The position numbers and the translations under genes were made by a program. This document shows, piece by piece, positions 1-5,872 of a stretch of DNA of 8,792 nt. The stretch is from the NCBI GenBank assembly GCA_018829455.1, contig JAHJUB010000069.1, forward strand, positions 1-8,792, read 5' to 3'. How positions within the stretch are numbered: position 1 is the stretch's first letter; the number at the start of each line of letters is the position of its first letter. The notes under the pieces were generated by a model. That model was not told the origin of the DNA. It saw nothing but the letters and a program-made list of their open reading frames with translations, and made no database searches. This DNA is from Candidatus Omnitrophota bacterium (GTDB taxonomy: Bacteria; Ratteibacteria; UBA8468; MWAK01).

Positions 1-122
1 AAATTCGGAAAAAGGCCGTGGAACAAGGAATGCACACCATGGCTGTGGATGGCCAGGAAAAGATTCTGACGGGAATAACCACGATCGGGGAAGTCGGTCA
101 TGAAATTCACGGTTACGCGTAA
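1..122 (+). CDS. gspE: Type II secretion ATPase GspE, C-terminal end only (partial)
   Basis: Reading from base 3, an open frame of 39 codons ends at TAA (120-122); the gene starts before the window. The tail reads RKKAVEQGMHTMAVDG, then QEKILTGITTIGEVGHE. This fits the usual end of GspE/PilB ATPases, in which an Ala-rich helix is followed by GM..L..DG, G.TT and a final E(V/I). The family hydrolyses ATP on the cytoplasmic face of the inner membrane to drive pseudopilus or pilus assembly. The next gene is gspF, the normal partner, which supports GspE over a type IV pilus PilB, although the tail alone cannot separate the two. The Walker motifs lie outside the window and cannot be checked. Confidence 0.85.
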   Translation, partial: IRKKAVEQGMHTMAVDGQEKILTGITTIGEVGHEIHGYA

Positions 123-128
123 TCAACA

Positions 129-151
129 GTAGGACAGGCGTCCCGCCTGTC
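129..151. repeat. GTAG-hairpin module, GACAGGCG/CGCCTGTC stem
   Basis: GTAG (129-132) is followed by a perfect 8-bp inverted repeat, GACAGGCG (133-140) and CGCCTGTC (144-151), around a 3-base loop. The same module recurs at 6075-6097 with one base changed in the loop (22 of 23 identical). It fills most of the gap between gspE and gspF and ends only 7 bases before the gspF ATG. There is no Shine-Dalgarno motif between them, so the hairpin may affect gspF translation. That last point is inference. Confidence 0.85.
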
Positions 152-158
152 AAAAAAT

Positions 159-1439
159 ATGGGAACCTTTAAATACGGCGGTTTTGATGTAAAAGGGAAA
201 ATTATTTCCGGTACCATTGAAGCGGCAGGATTGCAGGCGGCGATTGCAGCCCTCAAGGAACGGGGCTTGACTCTTTCCGATTTAGCGGAAGTGAGAGCGA
301 GGAAGGCAGCGCCCGCTGCGGGAAAAACAACGCCGGCCGGGTCGGCGGTAAAGGCAAAAAAGAGCGGTTTTTCTTTATCCATATCCATCGGCGCCGCCGT
401 AATTAAAACAAAATCTCTGGCAATCATTACCCGGCAGTTAGCAACTCTTTTAGGTTCCGGGCTTGCGCTGCTGCGTGCGCTGCGTACCATTAGAGACCAA
501 CAGAAAGGAGGCGCGGCTACGGTTGTAGAAAATCTGGCAGCCGAGGTAGAACAGGGAGCGCTTCTTTCCCAGGCGATGGCAAAACACCCTAAGAGTTTTC
601 CGCGCGTTTACATCGCCATGGTTCGGGCCGGTGAAAGCAGCGGTTCCATGGATAGCGTCTTAAACCGCCTGGCGGAATTTGCGGAAAAGGACGCGAGACT
701 GCGGGGAAAGATAAAGGCGGCCATGGTGTATCCGATGGTAATTGTGATTGTCGCTACCGGTATCGTCGCTTTTATTATGTTAAAGATCGTGCCGGTATTC
801 GTCACCATATTTAAAGATTTTGAAGCCGGGTCCCTACCGCCCCCCACTCGTTTCCTGATCTTTTTGAGCGGATTTTTGACCACTCGTCTCTGGCTTGGTA
901 TTTTAATACTCGTCGCGATCGTTGTTGCTTACCGGATTCTCTTCCGTATTCCTACCACCCGGTACATGATTGATTCGGCCAAGCTTAAAATTCTGTTGGC
1001 CGGACCGGTGACATATAAAACCATTATTGCCCGGTTTGCCCGGACACTGGCAACCTTAATCACCAGCGGTGTTCCCATTTTAACCGCTTTTGAAATTGTG
1101 CAGGAAACAGTGGGCAATACCGTAATCAGTAAAGCGATCGGAAAAGTACATGATGAGGTAAAGGAAGGCGCCGGCGTGAGCAACCCGATGATTAAAACTG
1201 CTGTTTTCCCGCCGATGCTGATTAACATGGTGGCCGTGGGTGAGGAAACCGGTACCCTGGATGCGATGCTGGACAAGGTGGCTGATGCCTACGAAGATGA
1301 AGTGGACCGTGCCGTAGAGGCGCTTTCCTCAATGATTGAACCAATTCTCATCGTGTTCATGGGTGGCGTGGTCGGATTTATCGTGATCGCTCTCTTCATG
1401 CCGCTTATTAAACTTGCCATGAGTATGTCCGGTGGGTAA
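159..1439 (+). CDS. gspF: Type II secretion inner-membrane platform protein GspF
   Basis: This 426-residue polytopic inner-membrane protein is the platform that couples the GspE ATPase to pseudopilin assembly. The N-terminal cytoplasmic segment starts FKYGGFDVKGKIISGTIEA, typical of GspF. Residues about 48-70 form an Ala/Lys/Gly-rich linker. Two homologous T2SSF repeats follow, at about 88-212 and 290-413. Each carries the family pattern: RQLATLLGSG...A with SFPRVYIAMVRAGESSG in the first, and FARTLATLITSGVPI with VFPPMLINMVAVGEETG in the second. Hydrophobic segments lie at about 191-212, 236-262 and 393-420. Length is slightly above the usual 400, mostly because of the linker. The ATG at 159 gives the expected N terminus, but no Shine-Dalgarno motif precedes it, only the 129-151 hairpin. 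Its end overlaps gspG by 8 bases. PilC of a type IV pilus is the alternative, disfavoured by the G-H-I-J-K genes downstream. Confidence 0.95.
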   Translation: MGTFKYGGFDVKGKIISGTIEAAGLQAAIAALKERGLTLSDLAEVRARKAAPAAGKTTPAGSAVKAKKSGFSLSISIGAAVIKTKSLAIITRQLATLLGSGLALLRALRTIRDQQKGGAATVVENLAAEVEQGALLSQAMAKHPKSFPRVYIAMVRAGESSGSMDSVLNRLAEFAEKDARLRGKIKAAMVYPMVIVIVATGIVAFIMLKIVPVFVTIFKDFEAGSLPPPTRFLIFLSGFLTTRLWLGILILVAIVVAYRILFRIPTTRYMIDSAKLKILLAGPVTYKTIIARFARTLATLITSGVPILTAFEIVQETVGNTVISKAIGKVHDEVKEGAGVSNPMIKTAVFPPMLINMVAVGEETGTLDAMLDKVADAYEDEVDRAVEALSSMIEPILIVFMGGVVGFIVIALFMPLIKLAMSMSGG

Positions 1440-1902
1440 TAAAAAGCAGGGTTTTATCCGCCGTAGCTTCAGCGTAGGCGGATTTTCTCTGCTGGAGATA
1501 CTGATTGTTTTAGCCATCGGAACCATTCTGGCCGGTCTTATTTTACCGGCCGGACAAAAGGCAAGACAGCGAGGACTACTTACCAAAGTCCAGGCAACCA
1601 TATCTGCGGTTGAAACCGCCCTTTCCTTATACGAAACCGATTTTGGCGATTACCCGACCCATTCCGGCACCTTCCGGGAAGTGTTGAGGGTCCTGACCGA
1701 GGAAACCGAAAACCCCCGTTGGAAAGGTCCCTATCTGCGTTTTAAGGAAAAAGACCTTCAGGACGGAGAACTGCTGGACCCGTGGAGGGAACCCTACCGG
1801 TATCAATATCCACAGCAAATACATCAGTCAGCGCCTTTCCTTCTCTTTTCCGGTGGACCAGACCGGAAAAAGGGAACTGAAGACGACATCGGTAATTGGT
1901 AG
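1432..1902 (+). CDS. gspG: Major pseudopilin GspG
   Basis: This 156-residue protein is the main subunit of the T2SS pseudopilus, processed by a prepilin peptidase. A 17-residue leader ends in SVGG, followed by FSLLEILIVLAIG with Glu at +5 of the mature protein, and a hydrophobic helix to about residue 39. The C-terminal domain has the GspG pattern: LYETDFGDYPT, NPRWKGPYL, DPWREPY, and a final FSGGPDRKKGTEDDIGNW. That last loop corresponds to the conserved calcium-binding loop of GspG, with Asp144, Asp151 and Asp152 as likely ligands by family comparison. The start is a GTG at 1432 inside the end of gspF; the nearby ATGs at 1419 and 1425 are in other frames. The Shine-Dalgarno signal is weak, so coupling to gspF translation is likely. 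Just after the stop codon a long structured element begins, which may separate the abundant pseudopilin from its minor partners. Confidence 0.95.
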   Translation: MGNKKQGFIRRSFSVGGFSLLEILIVLAIGTILAGLILPAGQKARQRGLLTKVQATISAVETALSLYETDFGDYPTHSGTFREVLRVLTEETENPRWKGPYLRFKEKDLQDGELLDPWREPYRYQYPQQIHQSAPFLLFSGGPDRKKGTEDDIGNW

Positions 1903-2175
1903 CGCGAGGTTGTCTCTTTTGCAGCACACGCTGCGCGTCAGGCAAAATCTACGCAACTCAGGAACGAGCCTCTCCGTGTTGAGAACTACACTCGTCCCGG
2001 CCATACGCCGAAGAGACGAAGAGGGTGCAACTTCTGGCCGGGTTCTCACCTAAACTGCGGGTGAGCCACGGATACTCACCTCTCCGTCCTGCTTGTTTTG
2101 TTCCTGACACTCCGTGAAGTTTTACGAACCAGAACACCCTCACTTGGCGAAGAAAAACTATAAAACGAGTAGTAG
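1901..2175. repeat. Long extended-hairpin intergenic element, copy A
   Basis: This stretch, starting at the gspG stop codon, is non-coding by every sign I can see. It aligns with 5871-6078. Shared blocks are 1950-1980 against 5921-5951 (26 of 31 bases), the 3' arm around 2061-2117, and the tail ACTATAAAACGAGTAGTAG (2157-2175), which differs from the other copy at one base. The arms fold back on each other: GCGAGG (1904-1909) against CCTCAC (2138-2143, one mismatch), AGGAACGAG (1960-1968) against 2075-2083, and TCCGTG (1973-1978) against CACGGA (2067-2072). The top differs from copy B. It is longer and holds two sub-hairpins, CCCGGCC/GGCCGGG (1996-2042) and CTCACC/GGTGAG (2045-2065), while GAGAAC (1981-1986) could instead pair with GTTCTC (2042-2047). 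It may be a small non-autonomous mobile element or a structured RNA; the sequence does not decide. The ends are approximate. Confidence 0.7.
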
Positions 2176-2193
2176 TTGCCGACCTTGGTCGGC
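2172..2193. repeat. GTAG-hairpin module, GCCGACC/GGTCGGC stem
   Basis: GTAG (2172-2175) is followed, after two bases, by the 7-bp inverted repeat GCCGACC (2178-2184) and GGTCGGC (2187-2193) with a TT loop. It directly follows the tail of the long element copy A, exactly as a GACAGGCG module follows copy B at 6075. The stem sequence is unrelated to that one, so the position and the GTAG are conserved while the stem is not. Confidence 0.75.
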
Positions 2194-2199
2194 GTTGTT

Positions 2200-2223
2200 G
2201 TAGGGGCTCGATTAATCGAGCCC
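2200..2223. repeat. GTAG-hairpin module, 20-base perfect palindrome
   Basis: GTAG (2200-2203) leads into GGGCTCGATTAATCGAGCCC (2204-2223), a perfect 20-base palindrome without a loop. GTAGGGG at 2200-2206 is also complementary to CCCCTAC at 2245-2251. This module and the next one can therefore sit together as two arms on a common base, a small three-way structure. Confidence 0.8.
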
Positions 2224-2227
2224 GCGC

Positions 2228-2251
2228 GGGTCGCATAAATGCGACCCCTAC
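2228..2251. repeat. Hairpin module ending in CTAC, GGGTCGCAT/ATGCGACCC stem
   Basis: A 9-bp perfect inverted repeat, GGGTCGCAT (2228-2236) and ATGCGACCC (2239-2247), has an AA loop and is followed by CTAC (2248-2251). CTAC is the complement of the GTAG that opens the preceding module. The inner GCGACCC/GGGTCGC part recurs in the hairpin at 6109-6127. The ATG at 2239 lies inside this stem and is in frame with gspH, which creates a false upstream start. Confidence 0.8.
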
Positions 2252-2265
2252 ATCAAATATTTAAA

Positions 2266-2715
2266 ATGAAAAGGGAAAGAGGGATTAGTTTGATTGAGGC
2301 GTTGATTGTATTATTTCTGACGGTCTGTTTAATCTGGGGAATCTTGCCTCAATTTCTGCGCCACCAGAAGGAAAGGGAACTTAAGCTGGCCTGTTTGACG
2401 GTAAAGCAAACCCTTGCTTTGGCGCGCTTCCAGGCAATCAAGGACCGTAAAAACTTTGAAGTGATAATTAACCGCAAAGGGAATATCCTGCGCATCGGAA
2501 ACGTTGAAACCGGAGAAGTAGTCGGCCGGGAGGAAAAACTCCCGGATGGAATAAGCGTTGTTTCATTTTCCAGTAACTTCCCCCCCATTATTTTCCGGCC
2601 GGACGGAGGGCTGTCCGGAGTTTCCGGCTCAATGGTTGTCAGGGATGAACGTACCGGCCGGAAACACAAGCTGATTCTATATAGCCTGACCGGTAAGGTT
2701 AAAATAGAGGAATGA
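2266..2715 (+). CDS. gspH: Minor pseudopilin GspH-like
   Basis: This is a 149-residue minor pseudopilin, expected near the pseudopilus tip. Starting at the ATG at 2266, the leader is MKRERG followed by ISLIEALIVLFLTVCLIWG. This gives a normal six-residue basic leader, a Gly at the cleavage site and Glu at +5. An in-frame ATG at 2239 would add nine residues (MRPLHQIFK) encoded by a palindromic repeat, so I reject it as the start. No clear Shine-Dalgarno motif precedes 2266. The C-terminal half (from about DGISVVSF onward, with IIFRPDGGLSG and LILYSLTGKVKIEE) has the beta-rich, Gly-containing pattern of the GspH/FimT family. It comes after the repeat-filled gap and overlaps gspI by four bases (ATGA). 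GspH is assigned partly from order; sequence similarity among minor pseudopilins is low. Confidence 0.8.
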   Translation: MKRERGISLIEALIVLFLTVCLIWGILPQFLRHQKERELKLACLTVKQTLALARFQAIKDRKNFEVIINRKGNILRIGNVETGEVVGREEKLPDGISVVSFSSNFPPIIFRPDGGLSGVSGSMVVRDERTGRKHKLILYSLTGKVKIEE

Positions 2716-3068
2716 AAAGCGGATATTCCATCCTGGTGGTTATGATCGCCCTGGTCATTTTCGCCACCGGAATTCTGGCGATCATCGCGCTCCTGCCTTC
2801 CGGCCATCAGGCGGTCCGAAGAACGGTTTTTTATAATCGGGCCGCCACGATTGCCGAAAAGGAACTTGCCTTCATTCGGGTTTGTTACTCCGAACAGGAT
2901 AGTCCGTTGCCACCGGAAGAAATTTCCGGAGAAGAACCGGATGGGTTCCGCTGGGTGGCGACCATAAAAAAAAACGGCGAGATTTACCTCGTCACCCTCA
3001 ACGTTTATTCAAAAGAGGGCGGAAAAGAAGAGGCGGAAATTTTTGCAACGAGATTCGTTAAAAAATGA
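2712..3068 (+). CDS. gspI: Minor pseudopilin GspI-like, lacking Glu+5
   Basis: This 118-residue protein begins MKSG followed by YSILVVMIALVIFATGILAI, a prepilin leader and helix closest to GspI/PilV (FTLLEVLVALAIFAIG pattern, including the conserved IFA.GI). After cleavage the residue at +5 is Val, where nearly all pseudopilins except GspK have Glu. Downstream, AVRRTVFYNRAATIAEKELAFIRV matches the GspI pattern of a helix with A...A..E....R. The C-terminal part is short, with GFRWVATIKKNGEIYLVTLNVYSKEGG resembling the GspI strand region. Start and stop overlap both neighbours by four bases (ATGA at 2712 and at 3065), and a GAGG (2707-2710) lies just upstream of the ATG. The GspI name rests on order plus the helix; a degenerate PilV-like subunit is the alternative. 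Confidence 0.75.
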   Translation: MKSGYSILVVMIALVIFATGILAIIALLPSGHQAVRRTVFYNRAATIAEKELAFIRVCYSEQDSPLPPEEISGEEPDGFRWVATIKKNGEIYLVTLNVYSKEGGKEEAEIFATRFVKK

Positions 3069-3709
3069 TGCAGGCGCGAAAATTTCTGCCGGCCAAATTA
3101 AAATCCGGCTTCAGTCTCCTGGAACTGCTGATCGCCCTTTTCCTGCTGCTGATTATTTTAGGTGGAAGCCTACTGCTTTTGCGCACGGTCAACCAGAGCT
3201 GGTTTCGGGGCGAATCGGAAGTGGCTATTCAAACTGAAGCCCGAAACCTGACCGCCTTTTTGAACCGGCTTATACCCGGGGCTGTTTTGATAAACGGCGG
3301 TGATGAGGAAGGATTGAAATTTTCCGGATATCCGGACCGTATCGCCTTTTGTGTTTTGCTTTTGGAGAATAGAAAAAAAACCGATTTTGCCTGGGTTAAT
3401 ATCTTCTGGAAGGAAAAGGATGGGACGCTATACGTTTTTGAGGAAAGAGCCGGAAGTGGCCGAAAGAATCTCTCCGGTTCCGGCAAAACCGGAAGTCAGC
3501 CGCTTTCCAGCGGGGTGACAAAATTCAAGTTGTCCTATTTTGACGGAAAAGACTACCGTCCAACCTGGAACAGCGGTAAAGAAGGTTCGGAAGAAGGACT
3601 CCTTCCGAAAGCGGTTTTTCTGGATTTTCAGTTGTCCGGGCCGAAGTCCAATGAAGGCCGGATTTTTCGCCATGATTATCACGCTATTTTTGAAATAAAA
3701 AACAACTAA
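3065..3709 (+). CDS. gspJ: Minor pseudopilin GspJ-like
   Basis: This 214-residue pseudopilin has a 15-residue basic leader (MMQARKFLPAKLKSG) and then FSLLELLIALFLLLIILGG with Glu at +5 (residue 20). The length and the C-terminal pattern fit GspJ: FKLSYFDGKDYRPTWN, then LLPKAVFLDFQL, which corresponds to the family's F.Y.DG..W...W and LP.AV motifs. GspJ joins GspI and GspK in the tip complex that caps the pseudopilus and is thought to help recruit substrate. The start overlaps the gspI stop by four bases. A second Met immediately follows at 3068, and either gives a good leader. The gene is separated from gspK by 75 bases that hold a palindromic repeat, so coupling is broken there. Confidence 0.82.
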   Translation: MMQARKFLPAKLKSGFSLLELLIALFLLLIILGGSLLLLRTVNQSWFRGESEVAIQTEARNLTAFLNRLIPGAVLINGGDEEGLKFSGYPDRIAFCVLLLENRKKTDFAWVNIFWKEKDGTLYVFEERAGSGRKNLSGSGKTGSQPLSSGVTKFKLSYFDGKDYRPTWNSGKEGSEEGLLPKAVFLDFQLSGPKSNEGRIFRHDYHAIFEIKNN

Positions 3710-3721
3710 CGCTTGTTTCGC

Positions 3722-3763
3722 AAGTGTCATTGCGAGAAGCGAAGCGACGAAGCAATGACACTT
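3722..3763. repeat. CATTGC...GCAATG interspersed palindrome
   Basis: A perfect 12-bp inverted repeat, AAGTGTCATTGC (3722-3733) and GCAATGACACTT (3752-3763), flanks an 18-base centre of GCGAAG-like units. The motif CATTGCGAG with GCGAAGCGACGAAGCAATG is of a type I recall as recurring in intergenic positions in many unrelated bacterial phyla. Here it sits between gspJ and gspK. TTTAAGG follows, which is not a convincing T-tract, so I do not call a terminator. Confidence 0.85.
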
Positions 3764-3784
3764 TAAGGGGTTGCGCTAACCGTT

Positions 3785-5872
3785 ATGAACAGACGAGGTG
3801 ATGTGCTTATTCTGGTTATCGGTCTGCTAGCGCTTTTTTTGGTTGCGGCCGTGACCTACCTGATGCTGGGACGCACCGGAGCCAAAATCGCCACGTTTAA
3901 TCTGCAAGAAGTGAAAGCAAAAGAGATGGCCGAAACCGGAGTGGCCGAAGCGATTCTGCGTTTGAAGAACGATGACCCGAGCGTTGACCATTACGGCGAA
4001 TTATGGCGCCGTGATTTTACCGGAGATGAGGTGGATAACGATGCCGACCGATTGGCTGATAGCCGTTGGTTTTTAGTTAAAAAAGGAGACCGAATTCTCG
4101 GAAGGTATGCCGTTCTGATTGAGGATGAATCCGCGAAGGTTCACCTTAACGCGTCGGGAAACATTTCCCGAAACGGATATCAGGGTATCAATGAAGGCTG
4201 GAAAGTAAACGAAATCGGTTTGCATAATTTGCCCGGCCTCAACCTGGAAATAGCGCGAAGCGCCTGTTTGTGGCGCTACGGTTCCAACGGTTTACCGGGC
4301 GGAAGCGGCGATGACGATTCTGACAACTTTTTCGCAGCGGTTGACGGAATAGACAATGATGCCGACGGATTTATTGATGAATCGGGCGAAGGAATTAATG
4401 AGCCAGATGAATTTACGGATGCTAAATCATGCGGCGATGACCGCCCTTTTTTGTCTCCGGAAGACCTTAAGGAGGTTTCCGGCGTCGGACCGGAGATTTA
4501 TGAAAAGGTAAAGAATATAATTACCATTTTTTCATACGATAAAAATCTAAATTTCAGCGGCGAACCGCGTCTCAATCTTAGCCAGGCATCAATCAGCGAG
4601 ATTAAAGAAGGGCTGCGGCGCTGCGGCTTCACCAATGAAGCCCAACTCTGCCAGCTGGCGGTAAATATCAAGGATTATCAGGATAACGATTCCATTCCGG
4701 ACAAAGATGTGGATTCCAAGAACAACATATACTATGGATTGGAAAAAACGCCGTATTTTAACGAAATAGAAGCGGCTCCGGATCTTGAGGCAAAATGGAA
4801 CGTAACCGTGCTCACCTTTTGGTGGAGCAAGGGTGAGTTTCTGGAATTGTTTAATCCGTATCCCCAACCCGTTTCGGTTGGCGGCTGGAAGATTAATATC
4901 GGCAACCTCTTTTCGGTCGCGCTCAAAAAGGACGCTCAGATTCCCGGCTGCGGCTATTATACCGTTGGCGACCGTCTTGCCTTTTGGGTATCAATTGATT
5001 TTGCCACCTGGCCGCCAGGGGTGATAATCATCCCTAGTTTTAATTCCACGCCCAAGGGCTGCGACCAGTACGAAGAATTCATCGGTCTTCCCATCCTGGG
5101 TTCCCAACTGGTTTTGTTTGACGAAAAGGGCAACACGATTGAGAGTACCAATTACGGCCCGGACTTTTTCGGAAAAGTGACCAGGCAGAAGAATGACCCC
5201 AGAATGAGCGGTCTTTTTGACTGGTTTCCCGGTCCGGCTTCTCCGGGTAAACAGAATGCGCTCTTTCTGCCCGAGGTAGGTCTGGAGGTCAACCGGACAA
5301 ACTGGCCCGGCCATTTTCTGATTAAAAACAAACCATTCAGTCAGGTCGGCGAATTGGGAAACATCCACCAGATGCGGCAGTGGCGAACAATTAATCTCTG
5401 GCGGGAGGGTGATTCGGACCTTAAAACTCAGGATATTTTTACGGTGTCCGAGCCGGTGGATTTGCCGGCGCCAGGCCGAATCAACATTAACACCGCGCCG
5501 CTTCCGGTCTTGACCACTCTCCCCTTTATCGGGATAGAAGAAGGTAACAAAATTAGGGCCGGGCGGCCTTATTCGGAAATCGGCGCCGTGGCTCCAAAAC
5601 TGAATTTTTTGTGGGGCTATAACCTTAAAGATGACGATAATGACGGGTTTATTGACGAGGATGACGAACGGGAACTGGTTTACCGCCGCATCAGCAACCT
5701 GATTACGGTACGCAGCAATGTCTTTCGCGTTACGATTACCGGTCAGGCAGTTGAAGATTTCAACGGAAATGGTAAAATAGAAGAGAACGAGGTCCTGGCG
5801 GAAAAGAAGATCACGACGGTTTACGACCGGGGCCGCAAACGCCGGAAGTTTTTGTCCTGGAAAATACAATAA
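3785..5872 (+). CDS. gspK: Oversized GspK-like tip pseudopilin with lamin-tail-like insert
   Basis: At 695 residues this is about twice the usual GspK length. The N terminus MNRRG, then DVLILVIGLLALFLVAAVTYL, is a short basic leader, cleavage Gly and hydrophobic helix; there is no Glu at +5, which is normal for GspK. KAKEMAETGVAEAILRL (44-60) and ESAKVHLNAS match the GspK helix and first strand. A helix-hairpin-helix-like segment, EDLKEVSGVGPEIYEKV, lies at 226-242, and a second, RININTAPLPVLTTLPFIG, at 565-583, the hallmark of the T2SSK fold. Residues about 338-491 (EFLELFNPYPQPVSVGGWKI through GSQLVLFDEKGNTI to FPGPASPGKQN) read like a lamin-tail domain. Acidic, calcium-loop-like segments occur near 80-88, 186-199, 616-627 and 658-669 (GIDNDADGFIDE, DDDNDGFIDEDD, DFNGNGKIEENE). 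The usual ending DRGRKRRKFLSWKI is present. The ATG at 3785 gives the right leader, but its Shine-Dalgarno is poor. GspK is secure; the inserted domain is inference from pattern. Confidence 0.85.
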   Translation: MNRRGDVLILVIGLLALFLVAAVTYLMLGRTGAKIATFNLQEVKAKEMAETGVAEAILRLKNDDPSVDHYGELWRRDFTGDEVDNDADRLADSRWFLVKKGDRILGRYAVLIEDESAKVHLNASGNISRNGYQGINEGWKVNEIGLHNLPGLNLEIARSACLWRYGSNGLPGGSGDDDSDNFFAAVDGIDNDADGFIDESGEGINEPDEFTDAKSCGDDRPFLSPEDLKEVSGVGPEIYEKVKNIITIFSYDKNLNFSGEPRLNLSQASISEIKEGLRRCGFTNEAQLCQLAVNIKDYQDNDSIPDKDVDSKNNIYYGLEKTPYFNEIEAAPDLEAKWNVTVLTFWWSKGEFLELFNPYPQPVSVGGWKINIGNLFSVALKKDAQIPGCGYYTVGDRLAFWVSIDFATWPPGVIIIPSFNSTPKGCDQYEEFIGLPILGSQLVLFDEKGNTIESTNYGPDFFGKVTRQKNDPRMSGLFDWFPGPASPGKQNALFLPEVGLEVNRTNWPGHFLIKNKPFSQVGELGNIHQMRQWRTINLWREGDSDLKTQDIFTVSEPVDLPAPGRININTAPLPVLTTLPFIGIEEGNKIRAGRPYSEIGAVAPKLNFLWGYNLKDDDNDGFIDEDDERELVYRRISNLITVRSNVFRVTITGQAVEDFNGNGKIEENEVLAEKKITTVYDRGRKRRKFLSWKIQ

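Noticed and set aside
1853..2053. Small plus-strand frame running from the end of gspG into the gap
   Set aside because: It overlaps gspG out of frame and then crosses the structured repeat; composition is not protein-like and it is not preserved in copy B.
2143..2163. TTGGCG followed by TATAAA (and TTGAAG/TATAAA at 6050-6067) as promoters
   Set aside because: The boxes are only about 6-9 bases apart, far from the usual 16-18, and TATAAA is part of the conserved repeat tail. An internal promoter is not excluded but not supported.
1899..2175. GTAG on both sides of copy A as a target-site duplication
   Set aside because: GTAG occurs at 1899-1902 and 2169-2175, but copy B has AATAAG on its left, so the flanking repeat is not consistent.
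1903..2265. tRNA or rRNA gene in the long gaps
   Set aside because: Neither gap shows a cloverleaf, GTTCRA arm or rRNA core sequence; the fold is one long extended hairpin.
4991..5869. 292-codon open frame on the minus strand inside gspK
   Set aside because: It lies wholly antisense to a well-supported gspK, has no recognisable domain or ribosome-binding site, and is best seen as a shadow of the coding strand.
159..5872. Type IV pilus instead of type II secretion
   Set aside because: The ordered G-H-I-J-K set, the GspG C-terminal calcium-loop pattern and the T2SSK motif in the last gene fit T2SS; no pilT, pilM-Q or typical PilA is present in the window.
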